A DNA stretch of 44,036 bases. It comes from Candidatus Omnitrophota bacterium. Lineage in GTDB: Bacteria > Omnitrophota > Gorgyraeia > Gygaellales > Profunditerraquicolaceae. Within the stretch, counting starts at the first letter, position 1; every line of letters starts with the position of its first letter. A program made the position numbers and the translations under genes. Below are positions 32,700 through 42,926 of the stretch, in pieces. The stretch is taken from assembly GCA_028710685.1 (NCBI GenBank), contig JAQTTQ010000005.1, positions 1-44,036 of the forward strand. Direction: 5' to 3'. The notes under the pieces were generated by a model, which worked only from the letters and a program-made list of their open reading frames with translations, did not search any database and was not told where the DNA came from.

Positions 32700-33572
32700 A
32701 TGCCCGAGCAAATAAAAGACTACAGCAAAATAAGGCTGGTACTCATAACCGTGCTGGCCCTTAACTGGCTGGTAGCTATAGCTAAAATTATCTTTGGCTT
32801 AAACAGCCGATCCGCAAGTATGACTGCTGACGGCTTCCACTCCCTCTCTGACGGCGCATCCAATATCATAGGGTTGATTGGAATACACTTTGCCTCTAAG
32901 GCAAAAGATTCCGACCATCCTTACGGCCACAAAAAATATGAAACCTTTTTCTCTCTGGGTATTGCCTTTCTGCTCTTCTTAGTAGCCATAGGAATCATAC
33001 ACGAAAGCCTAGGGCGTTTTAATAATGCCATCACCCTTAATATTACCCCTGTAAGCTTTATTATAATGGTAATTACTATAGTTGTGAATTTTATGGTTAT
33101 GCGCTATGAAAACAAAAAAGGCCGGGAACTTAAAAGCGACATATTGCTCTCCGATGCCCTGCATACACGTGCCGATATCTTTACCTCGCTTTCGGTTATC
33201 CTTGCCCTAATCGCAACAAAAATTGGCTTTCCCCTGCTAGACCCTATAACCTCAATTTTAATTTCCGTTTTTATCGCTTATTCCGGGTATAAAATAGTTT
33301 GCCAAAGCTCTGTGATACTCTGCGATAGCGCAGCTATAGTGGATTTAAAACAAATAGTTGATATTGTTTTAAATGTAGAGGGAGTAAAGGCATGCCACAA
33401 GATACGTACGCGCGGAAGGCCGGATGATATTTATATTGATTTACACGTACAGGTTGACAGTAGTATGCCCATCGGTTCTGCCCACAAAATAAGCTACGCT
33501 ATTGAAGATGCCATAAAGAAATCCCTGCCCCAGGTAGTTGATATTGTAGTGCATATGGAGCCGAAAGAATAG
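32700..33572 (+). CDS. Cation diffusion facilitator, zinc-type
   Basis: 290 aa from the ATG at 32700; the ATG at 32694 directly abuts the -10 box and would lie upstream of transcription start. Six hydrophobic helices and the CDF signature SASMTADGFHSLSDGASN. Transport-site ligands are H47, D51 in helix 2 and H155, D159 in helix 5 (HTRAD), the HD-HD arrangement of zinc exporters rather than the DD pattern of manganese types. The cytoplasmic C-terminal domain (about 205-290) contains VEGVKACHKIRTRGRPDDIYIDLHV-like dimerisation residues. It is one of only three plus-strand genes and is convergent with lnt. Confidence 0.93.
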   Translation: MPEQIKDYSKIRLVLITVLALNWLVAIAKIIFGLNSRSASMTADGFHSLSDGASNIIGLIGIHFASKAKDSDHPYGHKKYETFFSLGIAFLLFLVAIGIIHESLGRFNNAITLNITPVSFIIMVITIVVNFMVMRYENKKGRELKSDILLSDALHTRADIFTSLSVILALIATKIGFPLLDPITSILISVFIAYSGYKIVCQSSVILCDSAAIVDLKQIVDIVLNVEGVKACHKIRTRGRPDDIYIDLHVQVDSSMPIGSAHKISYAIEDAIKKSLPQVVDIVVHMEPKE

Positions 33573-33595
33573 CTTATTAACCTGAGAATATACAC

Positions 33596-35110
33596 TTAAG
33601 GCCTCTTCTTAGAAGCCCCCCTTATTATACCAAGCAAGAGAAGGAATGCAGAAAAAAAGGGAAGAAAATCGCCGTATTTGCCGTAAAAGGAGAGCCTGCC
33701 AGAATAAGGGTATATCGTTTCAGTTTTATACCCTTGCACAAATATATCTTCGCCCTTAGCATCTTTGACCGTTGAAACAATCTTACCTGAAGGAGATATG
33801 AATGCGGATACTCCCGTATTGGCGCAACGCACAAGATGAACCCTATTTTCAACAGCCCTAAAAACAGAGGCAGCCAAATGCTGATACGCCTCCGGAGTCT
33901 TGCCAAACCAAGCATCATTGGTAATATTCACTAAAAAACTTGCCCCTCTTTTTACGAAATTCCTTGCCAGTTCAGGAAATACGTCTTCAAAGCAAATTAA
34001 AACCCCGAAATTATCCGGGAAACGGAATATGGTATAATCATCGCCCCTGGCTATATCTCCTATAGGGGCAATAGTATCCAGAAATCTTAAAGAACCCCTG
34101 AAAGGGATATACTCTCCGAAGGGGACTAAATGCAATTTATCATATTGACTTAAGAGTTCTCCCCGGCCTGAAATCAACAAGGCGCTATTATAATAGAGGT
34201 TCCCCTTTGAGGTAACCGATCCAAAAAGCAAAGACCTCTGATTTCCTGCTATGTAATCGCGCAAACTCAAAAAATACTCAAATTCCTCTTCTAAAACAAC
34301 CGGAAGAGCGGCTTCCGGCCAAATAATTAAATCCGGATTATCTTTAACGGCCATATCGGTAAGCTCAAAATATCTTTGCATAATAAATAGCCTGGAATGC
34401 GTCTGCCATTTTAAATTCTGCGGTATATTAGGCTGAATCACCGCCAGCCTAACCGGCTTTGCAGAATTTCCAGGATTAATTCCCCACAAAAGATTTATCC
34501 GGCAGTATCCGTATCCAACAATGAAAAATAAGAAGAGAATAAGAAATAAAAATAACCTAGCTGTTTTCTTGGAAATAAGGGGAGGTGATATGAGGATTGA
34601 ATAAACAGCCGTATTAACCACAACGATTAAAAACGAAACTCCCCAAACTCCGGTAATATCCGACACCTGAATAATATGCAAATTAAGATACTGCGAATAT
34701 CCCAAAAGCGACCAGGGGAATCCGGTTAACAAATGGCTGCGCGCATATTCTAAAATAACCCAAAGGGAAGGAACGATAAGTAACAAGTACTTAGTATTTA
34801 TTAAACGGCGCAGGAGCAATCCGAATAAACCAAAATATAAAGCCAAATACAATACCAGAAGTATCAGGCCTAATAATGTAACATTGATGAGCCAGAATAT
34901 TGTTACGGCCCAGAAAATTATGCCGGTTAAATAAGAAAGGATAAAAGAGCGCAGGGTGCCTTTTCCCCTAAGCGCTAAGAAAAGAGGGACAAAGCCAAAC
35001 CAGGCAAATAATGAAAACCTTGGGGTTAAAAACGGCAGGGCCAACAATAACGCGGAGAATAAACAAAGCCAGAACTCAACAGCCTTTATTCCGGTTATTT
35101 TCCGCAGCAT
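33596..35110 (-). CDS. lnt: Apolipoprotein N-acyltransferase
   Basis: 504 aa from the ATG at 35110; a TTG 11 codons earlier would overlap secA by 49 nt instead of 16. An N-terminal membrane domain of about six to seven helices is followed by a periplasmic nitrilase domain with the Glu-Lys-Cys triad in [25 protein letters not shown] and [13 protein letters not shown]. It adds the third acyl chain to lipoproteins at the inner membrane, a hallmark of diderms. A C-terminal helix ([14 protein letters not shown]) anchors it again. It overlaps the 3' end of secA, implying coupled translation. Confidence 0.94.
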   Translation of the reverse strand: MLRKITGIKAVEFWLCLFSALLLALPFLTPRFSLFAWFGFVPLFLALRGKGTLRSFILSYLTGIIFWAVTIFWLINVTLLGLILLVLYLALYFGLFGLLLRRLINTKYLLLIVPSLWVILEYARSHLLTGFPWSLLGYSQYLNLHIIQVSDITGVWGVSFLIVVVNTAVYSILISPPLISKKTARLFLFLILFLFFIVGYGYCRINLLWGINPGNSAKPVRLAVIQPNIPQNLKWQTHSRLFIMQRYFELTDMAVKDNPDLIIWPEAALPVVLEEEFEYFLSLRDYIAGNQRSLLFGSVTSKGNLYYNSALLISGRGELLSQYDKLHLVPFGEYIPFRGSLRFLDTIAPIGDIARGDDYTIFRFPDNFGVLICFEDVFPELARNFVKRGASFLVNITNDAWFGKTPEAYQHLAASVFRAVENRVHLVRCANTGVSAFISPSGKIVSTVKDAKGEDIFVQGYKTETIYPYSGRLSFYGKYGDFLPFFSAFLLLLGIIRGASKKRP

Positions 35111-38025
35111 TTCTTGTATTTTCTCCCGGAGCCGCAAGGGCAAGGGTCATTGCGCCCGATTTTAGGATGTGATAATTTTACGGATGGGTTAAATTCTTTG
35201 GCGGGTTCATTAGATAAAAGGTCCTCTCCTCCAATACCCTCTCCTGCGCCAGTCAACTGAGCTGCCTGCGGATGCACGAGTTCTTTAGAGACTGAGCTAA
35301 AGGCACCCCTGAATCTTTCCCTGCCCTTGGCCTGCAATTTAAAAACCGATTCCACGGCATCGTTTTCAATGCTTGAAATCATCTCGCTAAACATACCAAA
35401 AGCCTCACGCTTATATTCTACCAGGGGATCTCGCTGCCCGTAAGCCCTTAAACCTATCCCCTCACGAAGGCTATCCATTGCATAAAGATGATCCTTCCAC
35501 TTGCTATCTATGATCTGCAAGAAAACCATCCGCTCAAGATGGCGCAATAGGTCGCTTCCGAGGGCCTTTTCCTTGTCTTCGTATAAATTCAATGCCCGAT
35601 CATATAAAAAATCCTCTATATCCTTGAGGTCTTTAGATTGTAAATCTTTTACCTGCAAATCTTCAAGTTCAATCCCGAATCTAAGTTTTATTTCAGTCAA
35701 TAACCCGCTTAAATTAAGCTCCTGTAGATGATTGGAGTTAGCAGAGACTGCGCTGTTTATGCAGCTTTTTAGAATACCGGCTATCTCTTCTTTCAAAGAA
35801 ATGCCCTCAAGGATCTCTTTGCGTTGGGAATAAATTATCTCCCTTTGTTTATTCATTACATTGTCATATTCCAAAAGCTGTTTTCTTATTTCAAAATTGT
35901 GCTGCTCAACGCGCCTTTGGGCTATTTCAATAGAACGGCTAACCCAGGGATGCTCAATAACCTGCCCTTCCTCAAGCCCTAATTTATCCATAATAGTAAC
36001 CAGCCGCTCCGAACCGAACAGGCGCATAAGTTCATCTGCCAAAGATACGTAAAAACGCGATGAACCAGGATCTCCTTGACGGCCGCTTCTTCCGCGCAGC
36101 TGGTTATCAATCCTACGCGCCTCATGGCGCTCCGTGCCAAGGACATGCAGCCCTCCCACTCCGACTACCTTTCGATGCTCCTCTTCAGTCTCTCTTTTAT
36201 AACCGTCTAGTATATTTTTATATTCTTCCTTATAATTACCGGACTGCGCATCCAGCTTCTGCCTGGCTAAATTCTTAGCCATAAATTCAGGATTACCGCC
36301 TAATAAAATATCCGTACCTCGCCCGGCCATATTAGTAGCGATAGTCACCCCTTTATACCTTCCTGCCTGAGCGACAATCTGAGCCTCCAACTCATGATAT
36401 TTAGCATTAAGGACCTGGTGGGCTATGCCCCGGCGTTTAAGAACCTCGGATAATTTTTCGGATTTATTTATGGAGATAGTCCCGACTAAAACCGGCCTCC
36501 CCTGCTCATAAAGCTGGGCAATCTCTTCAACCACGGCAGAAAATTTCTCTTTCTCAGTTTTGTAGATACGGTCGGGATAATTTTTCCGTATCAAAGGTTT
36601 ATTTGTGGGGATAACCACTACATCCAGCTGGTAAATATTCTTAAACTCATTGGCCTCGGTAAAAGCGGTTCCGGTCATTCCTGCCAGCTTCTCATACATG
36701 CGGAAATAATTCTGAAAGGTTATCGTCGCTAAAGTTTGGTTTTCCCTTTCAATCTTCATCCCCTCCTTAGCCTCTACTGCCTGATGCAGCCCGTCTGACC
36801 AGCGCCTGCCCGGCATCATTCTTCCGGTAAATTCATCAACTATAATGACCTCCCCGTCCTTCAAAACATAATCTACGTCTTTCTCATAGAATTCTTTTGC
36901 CCGGAGCGCTGCGATAGTATGGTGCCGGCATTCTATGGTTTCAATATTATGCAGGCTTTCCACCCCCCAAAGCCTTGCCGCCTTGATCTCGCCTTCTTCG
37001 GTAAGGGCAATAGTTTGCGCCTTTTCATCGGCCACATAATCAAACCCTTCCCCTAGATTTATCCCCTTATACTTGGCGTTTATCTCATCTTTCTCCGTAA
37101 CCCTTCTCCCGCTTAACTGCAGAGATATCTTCTGGGCAGTATAATATTTTTCCGTCGATTCTTCAGCAGGGCCTGAAATAATTAACGGGGTACGCGCTTC
37201 ATCTACCAATATCGAATCAACCTCATCGACAATAGCGTAATAAAAAGGCCTCTGCACCAAGTCATCCAGGGAGTATTTCATATTATCGCGTAAATAATCG
37301 AAACCGAATTCATTATTCGTTCCGTAGGTAATATCGCAGGAGTAAGCCAGCCTTCTCTCCTCATCCGACATTTCATGCTGGATCGCCCCCACGGTTAACC
37401 CCAGAAATTCAAATACCGGGCCCATCCATTCGCGGTCACGCCGCGCAAGATAATCATTTACCGTAACTATATGCACTCCCTTACCTAGTAAGGCATTCAG
37501 ATAAGCCGGCAATGTAGCTACCAGCGTCTTACCTTCACCCGTGGCCATTTCCGCTATTCTCCCCTCATGCAATATTATCCCTCCGGCAACCTGAGAATCA
37601 AAATGCCTTAAACCTATAGCCCTCACTGAGGCCTCCCTTACCACAGCAAAGGCCTCAGTGAGAATACCCTCAAATACTTTGTTACGGGTAATCTTTAACC
37701 TCTCCTTTATCTTCTCTTTTTCTTCAGGGATAGCAACAGATGCCATCATCTCCCGCAGTTCTTTTATCTCAGAGATAAAAAGGGCGGATCTCTTTGAAAT
37801 CTCCTCCTTAAACTGCAGGGTTTTGCCCTTAAGTTCGCTGTCGCTTAAGGACTTAATTGCAGGCTCCATAAGGTTAACCTTATGAATTAACGGCGCAATC
37901 TCGGCTATCTTGCTAATGGAGGGCTGAGGCATATCCGGGTGTAAAAAAATATTAACTCCCGGTGCGCGTCTCTTTATCACTGCCTGTTTGCTTCTTAAAA
38001 CTGTCTCTTTAATGAATCCGAACAT
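35095..38025 (-). CDS. secA: Preprotein translocase ATPase SecA
   Basis: 976 aa. Walker A MATGEGKT is at 161-168, the [13 protein letters not shown] box lies in NBD1, and NBD2 holds [11 protein letters not shown] and [10 protein letters not shown]. The C-terminus carries the zinc-binding [13 protein letters not shown], which binds SecB or ribosomes. Between [12 protein letters not shown] (about 65-76) and [11 protein letters not shown] (about 123-133) there is an added helical, charged stretch of roughly 35-40 residues compared with typical SecA. SecA drives export of signal-peptide proteins such as the receptor and lipoprotein in this window. It follows prfB by 16 nt and overlaps lnt. Confidence 0.97.
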   Translation of the reverse strand: MFGFIKETVLRSKQAVIKRRAPGVNIFLHPDMPQPSISKIAEIAPLIHKVNLMEPAIKSLSDSELKGKTLQFKEEISKRSALFISEIKELREMMASVAIPEEKEKIKERLKITRNKVFEGILTEAFAVVREASVRAIGLRHFDSQVAGGIILHEGRIAEMATGEGKTLVATLPAYLNALLGKGVHIVTVNDYLARRDREWMGPVFEFLGLTVGAIQHEMSDEERRLAYSCDITYGTNNEFGFDYLRDNMKYSLDDLVQRPFYYAIVDEVDSILVDEARTPLIISGPAEESTEKYYTAQKISLQLSGRRVTEKDEINAKYKGINLGEGFDYVADEKAQTIALTEEGEIKAARLWGVESLHNIETIECRHHTIAALRAKEFYEKDVDYVLKDGEVIIVDEFTGRMMPGRRWSDGLHQAVEAKEGMKIERENQTLATITFQNYFRMYEKLAGMTGTAFTEANEFKNIYQLDVVVIPTNKPLIRKNYPDRIYKTEKEKFSAVVEEIAQLYEQGRPVLVGTISINKSEKLSEVLKRRGIAHQVLNAKYHELEAQIVAQAGRYKGVTIATNMAGRGTDILLGGNPEFMAKNLARQKLDAQSGNYKEEYKNILDGYKRETEEEHRKVVGVGGLHVLGTERHEARRIDNQLRGRSGRQGDPGSSRFYVSLADELMRLFGSERLVTIMDKLGLEEGQVIEHPWVSRSIEIAQRRVEQHNFEIRKQLLEYDNVMNKQREIIYSQRKEILEGISLKEEIAGILKSCINSAVSANSNHLQELNLSGLLTEIKLRFGIELEDLQVKDLQSKDLKDIEDFLYDRALNLYEDKEKALGSDLLRHLERMVFLQIIDSKWKDHLYAMDSLREGIGLRAYGQRDPLVEYKREAFGMFSEMISSIENDAVESVFKLQAKGRERFRGAFSSVSKELVHPQAAQLTGAGEGIGGEDLLSNEPAKEFNPSVKLSHPKIGRNDPCPCGSGRKYKKCCGK

Positions 38026-38041
38026 TATTTTATCCTTAGGA

Positions 38042-39146
38042 TTAAGGTGTTGATTTATTATATCTCAGATAGGCCTCAATAAACTCATCAAGCCCACCGT
38101 TCATAACCTTGTCCACGTCCCCGGTTTCATAATCGCTACGGTGGTCTTTAACCATATTGTAGGGATGCATCACATAAGAACGTATCTGGCTGCCGAATTC
38201 AATTTTCTTCTTTGCCCCGGCATACCCTTTTAAAAGAGCCTCTTCTTTTTTCTGCCTCTCTAATTCATAGATACGCGCCTTCAAGATCTTAAATGCCGTC
38301 TCTTTATTTTGGTGCTGCGAACGCTCATTCTGGCACTGGGCAACTATACCTGTAGGTATATGGGTAATCCTGACCGCTGAATCAGTAGTATTGACGCTTT
38401 GCCCTCCGGCGCCTTTAGAGCGGTAGACATCAATACGCAAATCTTTATCTTCCAATTTTATATCAATATCCTCCTTGGCCTCGGGTATGACATCAACCGA
38501 AGCAAAAGAAGTATGTCTGCGCTTATTTGCGTCGAATGGCGATATGCGGACCAAACGGTGTACCCCCCGCTCCGACCTCAGATAACCATAAGCATAAGGG
38601 CCTTCTATTAAAAGCGTGGCACTTTTAACCCCTGCCTCTTCTCCGTAAAGTATATCTGTTACCTCAACGCTATACCCGCGCGCCTGCGCAAACCGGGTAT
38701 ACATCCTTAAAAGCATGCCTACCCAATCACAAGATTCTGTGCCTCCGGCTCCGGCATTAATGCTTAGGATTGCACCCGCGGAATCGGAATCTTCGCATAA
38801 AAGCGTCTTAAATTCTAATTTCTCTAGGTCCCGGGAAAGCTCATCAATATTGCTCGCTAAATCCCGCGACAGCTCCCCGTCCTGGGCATTAAGTATGGCG
38901 GCTAAATCGTTAAGCTCACGGTACTTCTTAACTGCCGACTCCCATGGCTCAACTATATTTCTTAGCCCCTTAAGCCTTCTGACTACTTTGGTTGAATTGT
39001 CGGTATCTTGCCAAAACCCGGGGGAAGACATTTGCGCGGACAAATCAGCGATGATTTTGTTCTTGCTATCAATGTCAAAGATAACCTCTTAGTTGACCCA
39101 GGGTTGCTTCAATATCAACAAGCTTTTCTTTAATTTCATCCAGCAT
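38042..39146 (-). CDS. prfB: Peptide chain release factor 2 with programmed +1 frameshift
   Basis: The first frame runs from the ATG at 39146 (AGGAG ribosome site) for 23 codons to an in-frame TGA at 39077-39075. Reading then slips +1 and continues from GAC at 39076 to 38042, giving about 367 aa. The slip site AGAGGTTATCTTTGAC has the internal Shine-Dalgarno-like AGAGG three bases before CTT and the universal CTT-TGA-C. RF2 features are the SPF tripeptide (RISPFDANK) for UAA/UGA recognition and the GGQ loop (GAGGQSVN) for peptidyl-tRNA hydrolysis. The frameshift is the usual RF2 autoregulation. Confidence 0.96.
39074..39089 (-). promoter_or_regulatory. prfB programmed +1 frameshift site
   Basis: AGAGGTTATCTTTGAC, minus strand: Shine-Dalgarno-like AGAGG, a short spacer, slippery CTT, in-frame TGA followed by C. 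When RF2 is scarce the ribosome slips from CTT to TTT and avoids the stop. Confidence 0.93.
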
Positions 39147-39167
39147 AATTCAGCTCCTAAAAAATAG

Positions 39168-40241
39168 CTACCCCTTCTTTATCCCTTTTAAAGAAAGCAT
39201 AAACTCATCCTTATTATCCGAGAAAAGCGCAGCCGTATCCTCGCTTACCTTCCCTTCCTTAACCAGCTTAACCAAAGATTGATTAAAGGACTGCATGCCA
39301 AAGATATTTCCGTCTTCAATGAATTGAGGGATCTCCCAAACCTTTCCCTCGCGGATCAAACGGCTGATGGTTGGCGTAAGAAGCATTGCTTCATACGCCG
39401 GGATGCGCCCCTTGCCGTCTTTTAACGGTAATAGCCTCAAGGATATCACTCCCTTTAATATTGCGGATAACTGGTTTCTTACCTCCTGATGCTGATAAGG
39501 AGGAAAAAAGTTGATAATCCTTTCCACGCTCTGCGCAGCATTAATAGTATGCAAAGTGCTTAAAACCAGAACCCCGGTCTCCGCAGCAGTTATGGCGCTT
39601 GACATTGTCTCTAAATCCCTAATATTACTTATAAAAAGAACATCGGGCGCCTGAAGCGTAAAAGCACGCAAGGCATTGCTATAAGATAAAACATCAAGGG
39701 AGACTTCGCGCTGGTTAATAAGCGCCTCCTTATCCTTAAAAACAAACTCTATCGGGTCTTCAATGGTTAAGATATGTTTTTTGCTGTTTAAATTAATATA
39801 TTCGATCATACTGGAGATAGTGGTAGACTTTCCGCTACCCATGCTTCCGGTAAGAAGCACCAACCCCCCTCTCTCCATAGAGAGTTTCTCTAATATCTCT
39901 GAAGGCAAATTTAAGTCGCTAAAAGTCTTGGTAACATTATTCACCCTTCTTATAACCAAGGATGGCCAATTGCGCTGCATAAATATGCTAGCCCGAAACC
40001 TATAATCTAGCTCCTTGATATAAATACTGAAGTCAATATCTAAATTGCTCTTAAAATACTCTCTCTGCTTAAGATTGGTCAAGTCTTCGGTAGCCTTTAC
40101 CACATCCTCAACGGTAAGCACCACCTCTTCTGCGGTTACCAGCCTACCGTCTATTCTCATACGAGGACTGCCTCCGGCGCGATAAAACAAATCCGAGGCG
40201 CCCCTTTCAATCATCTCTTTTAGCAGGTCTTTTATATCCAT
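39168..40241 (-). CDS. PilT/PilU-like type IV pilus ATPase with altered Walker B
   Basis: 357 aa from the ATG at 40241, which has GGAGG 5 nt upstream; an ATG 5 codons earlier lies before that site. A PAS-like N-terminal domain is followed by the motor: Walker A GSMGSGKST (132-140), Asp-box glutamate E161 in TIEDPIEF, AALR-type NQREVSLD, the AAETG segment and His-box STLHT (H231). At the Walker B region the usual GE before (M/I)RDLE is S205-N206 (FISNIRDLE), and GHLV is GVLV. Retraction motor activity may therefore be reduced or altered. No other pilus genes are in the window. Confidence 0.88.
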   Translation of the reverse strand: MDIKDLLKEMIERGASDLFYRAGGSPRMRIDGRLVTAEEVVLTVEDVVKATEDLTNLKQREYFKSNLDIDFSIYIKELDYRFRASIFMQRNWPSLVIRRVNNVTKTFSDLNLPSEILEKLSMERGGLVLLTGSMGSGKSTTISSMIEYINLNSKKHILTIEDPIEFVFKDKEALINQREVSLDVLSYSNALRAFTLQAPDVLFISNIRDLETMSSAITAAETGVLVLSTLHTINAAQSVERIINFFPPYQHQEVRNQLSAILKGVISLRLLPLKDGKGRIPAYEAMLLTPTISRLIREGKVWEIPQFIEDGNIFGMQSFNQSLVKLVKEGKVSEDTAALFSDNKDEFMLSLKGIKKG

Positions 40242-40262
40242 TTTTCCTCCGTTCATAAAATA

Positions 40263-41735
40263 TTATACCATTTTCTTGGATTTGGGAGTAGGATTAAATT
40301 CCATATACTTGCCCAGCGCTAAATGAGTTTGGGCATCTAAAGCAGGAGTAGATCCCAGAATCAATATTATAAAAGGCACCAAAAACCACTCCATAGTCAT
40401 TATGACATTCTTAAACCAGCTCACCTCCTTAGGCCGGGGAGGCAATATCAAACGGCTTAAAACTATCCAGACTAAACTGGTAAAAAGGGTAAAATTAAGA
40501 AGCAGCCCGGTTATCTTAGAAAGGTTATACCCTATCGCCATCTGGTTAAAAAATGCCCCGCCGAATATAACCGGTAGCGGACCGATAAACAATAGTATGA
40601 CAGCCCAAACCGCCCAGGTAACATGGGTCTCTAAAAGATGGAAGCCCCTCCTTACCTTCTTTACCAAAGGGATATCCCGGTCATTCAAAAATCCGTTCAT
40701 TAAAAACGGGAAGTTCTCCACCCCCCAGGCCCATCTTCGTTTCTGCTTATATTGCATTTTAATAGTTTTAATAAAGCTGCTGGAATAGGCTATATCCATA
40801 GAGACCGTAAGATAAAGGGGTATGACCCGGTAATCTCCTTTGTAGAAAAGAAACGCCTTCCAGTAAATAACCGAGTCATCGGAAACCATATCTACCGGCC
40901 AATAACCTATATCTACCAGGGTCTTAAAGCTCATGCTATGGCTGGAGAAAGTAACAAATTTCTCTAGGCGCATCCCCTCAATCATCTGGCAAAATGAAGA
41001 GCTGATCTCTACCAGGCGGGCAAAAGAAGGAGCCTGCCAGATATTATTATTATATACCGGCATCGGCTGATAACTAGACTGGTGAGGCTTAGGGGACTTG
41101 GCAAAATGATAGGTAAGGCATCCGAAATACTCCTTATTTACGCACGTATCCGCATCAAAACATGAGAGGATAATATCTTCATCCCTGATACCGGCTTTAT
41201 TCAAAACAACCTTTGCCTCTTTAGCTGCCCAAGTAGCATTTGCCCCCTTGGTAGGCTTTTCCCCTACTATGCCGGCAGGATGAAAAGTAGATAAATAGAT
41301 GTGAAAAGAATCTCTAAATTCAGACTCAAGCACCCTGGCGTTATTACGCGCATCAGGGTTACGCTCTTCAAAGGCAACTGCCACAATAATCTTATCTTTG
41401 GGATAATGGCATTTATTAATCGCCTCCAAAGAAGGCCTTAAAATATCCAGGCCTTCTTTGTAAACCGGAAAAATAATAAGATGGTAGAAATTATTCTTAG
41501 GACAGGCCTTAAGCCAATCCTTAGACCTCTCCCTGTAGAGCCTATGGTGTGCCATAACTAAAAGCGTGGTAAGGTAAACGGTGCGAATAATCCAATAAAA
41601 ATCAAAAACAAGGATTATAACCGCACAGGCCACCGGGTTAACAAAGGCCAAGAGGACTAATATCGAGATTATACTCCAAGATAGAAAGCCCGGGATTATC
41701 TCAAAAACTCTCTGCCTTAAACTATTCTCTTTCAT
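40263..41735 (-). CDS. Membrane glycosyltransferase, GT2 family, processive-synthase type
   Basis: 490 aa. Two N-terminal helices (about 15-60), a cytoplasmic GT2 domain and three to four C-terminal helices. Catalytic elements are D194/D196 in CFDADT, D286/D287 in VSDDSVIYW and QKRRW (331-335), the D,D,D,QxxRW set of cellulose, chitin and hyaluronan synthases. It probably makes and extrudes a beta-linked polysaccharide, but the sugar is unknown. It overlaps the PEGA gene by 14 nt, and the PilT-like gene follows after about 20 nt. Confidence 0.86.
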   Translation of the reverse strand: MKENSLRQRVFEIIPGFLSWSIISILVLLAFVNPVACAVIILVFDFYWIIRTVYLTTLLVMAHHRLYRERSKDWLKACPKNNFYHLIIFPVYKEGLDILRPSLEAINKCHYPKDKIIVAVAFEERNPDARNNARVLESEFRDSFHIYLSTFHPAGIVGEKPTKGANATWAAKEAKVVLNKAGIRDEDIILSCFDADTCVNKEYFGCLTYHFAKSPKPHQSSYQPMPVYNNNIWQAPSFARLVEISSSFCQMIEGMRLEKFVTFSSHSMSFKTLVDIGYWPVDMVSDDSVIYWKAFLFYKGDYRVIPLYLTVSMDIAYSSSFIKTIKMQYKQKRRWAWGVENFPFLMNGFLNDRDIPLVKKVRRGFHLLETHVTWAVWAVILLFIGPLPVIFGGAFFNQMAIGYNLSKITGLLLNFTLFTSLVWIVLSRLILPPRPKEVSWFKNVIMTMEWFLVPFIILILGSTPALDAQTHLALGKYMEFNPTPKSKKMV

Positions 41736-42669
41736 TCTGCCTTAATTTAACTACATTGTTGATAATAGATGCCTTTTCGCTAAATTCAAGTTTGTAGACG
41801 TTCTCATAAACTGCTCCGTCATCACCCATCTGATAATCTGAAAAATAAAGGCTATCCCTATCCACTTCATAAAATAACCCCGAGGGAAAACTGTTTAAGT
41901 TGACCAAACTTACCTCATTTGGCAAGGCATTTGTCTCCAGAACCGAGATATTCCTATCGGTAACCAAAATCAAATGATAACTATCCGAATGCCAAAATAC
42001 CTGAATAATCTGCTGCCTAGGGTAATCCAGAATAAGCGGGTTTTGGCCGTACAATAAGCTTCCTTTCGGGCTTAAATACAGGATGCAGATTTGATGGTTA
42101 TTAAAAAGCAGGATCTTCTCTTTATCTTCGGAAAGCTTCAGCCCCTTAGGCATGCCCTTAAAGGCCTTGGGTAAAATACTTAACTCTTTAAACTTTTCCC
42201 CTTCCAGGTCAGACTCATAGAGAATACTATCCTGCCGGTTAAAATAATAAATACTCTTTTTCCCCTGATCAATATAAAAATATGAAACGCTATCTTTATT
42301 CAGCTGTTTTATATTTAAACGCTTGGGAAAAAGTATCACCTTTTCAATACGCGTAATTCTACGCGGGTGGACATCTACCTGCATGCCCCAAGGATAATAG
42401 TTCTCCAATTCCAGCCTTATATTATAAGAACCGGGAAGAAGCTCACTAAGGGTCGAAGGGGACTTCTCATTAAGCAATCTAGAATCAAGATATATATGCG
42501 CTCCCTGGGGCTGGGTCTTAATACTAATCAGCCCGGTTTGGGTAAATTTCAGGGTGCGCGGATTAAACTTATAACCTAAGGCATGGGAAAGTATAAAGGG
42601 AATGCCCAGGAAAAATATGCTGACGCTTAAATAAAATAATATCCCCCTTATTCTTTGCTCGTTAAGCAT
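41722..42669 (-). CDS. Membrane-anchored PEGA-domain protein
   Basis: 315 aa with one N-terminal helix (about 10-30) and a PEGA domain at about 47-102 (ISIKTQPQGAHIYLDSRLL then the LLPGSYNIRLELENYYPW repeat pattern). The rest, about 110-315, has repeated beta-strand stretches reminiscent of WD40/beta-propeller (ILYLSPKGSLLYGQNP, YHLILVTDRNISVLE). PEGA proteins often act at cell surfaces. It overlaps the alkyltransferase gene by 22 nt and the glycosyltransferase by 14 nt. A role in polymer export or surface display is inferred from the neighbour only. Confidence 0.8.
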   Translation of the reverse strand: MLNEQRIRGILFYLSVSIFFLGIPFILSHALGYKFNPRTLKFTQTGLISIKTQPQGAHIYLDSRLLNEKSPSTLSELLPGSYNIRLELENYYPWGMQVDVHPRRITRIEKVILFPKRLNIKQLNKDSVSYFYIDQGKKSIYYFNRQDSILYESDLEGEKFKELSILPKAFKGMPKGLKLSEDKEKILLFNNHQICILYLSPKGSLLYGQNPLILDYPRQQIIQVFWHSDSYHLILVTDRNISVLETNALPNEVSLVNLNSFPSGLFYEVDRDSLYFSDYQMGDDGAVYENVYKLEFSEKASIINNVVKLRQNERE

Positions 42670-42926
42670 AGGGCGATTTCCTTTTCCAAATCAAGAAGGC
42701 GTTTTTTAAAATCTTTACCGAAAATATACCCACCCAAAACGTTATTACTCTTAACCACACGATGGCAGGGGATCACTAAAGGCAAAGGGTTCTTCTTTAG
42801 CGCAGTCCCTACCGCCCTGTAGGCAGAAGAAGAACCGGCTTTTCTTGCCACCCACTTATATGTACGCACCTGGCCTAAGGGTATGCTCATTACTGCCTTA
42901 TAAACCCTGCCCGCAAAAGAAGTCAT
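42648..42926 (-). CDS. Methylated-DNA-cysteine methyltransferase domain protein (MGMT-like)
   Basis: 92 aa made of only the DNA-binding/active-site domain. The active-site motif VIPCHRVV has the acceptor cysteine (C54), and SSAYRAVGTALKKNP holds the usual helix-turn-helix and arginine-finger region; GGYIFG follows. With the cysteine present it should still remove O6-alkyl groups, unlike ATL proteins with tryptophan there. Its ATG overlaps the uvrC stop as ATGA, suggesting linked repair functions. The N-terminal regulatory domain of Ogt/Ada is missing. Confidence 0.88.
   Translation of the reverse strand: MTSFAGRVYKAVMSIPLGQVRTYKWVARKAGSSSAYRAVGTALKKNPLPLVIPCHRVVKSNNVLGGYIFGKDFKKRLLDLEKEIALCLTSKE

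Noticed and set aside
33573-33595. Possible bidirectional terminator between the CDF gene and lnt
   Set aside because: Only 23 nt with no stem-loop visible.
35111-35143. Longer lnt start (TTG at 35143)
   Set aside because: It would overlap secA by 49 nt with a rare start codon; the ATG at 35110 gives a normal N-terminus.
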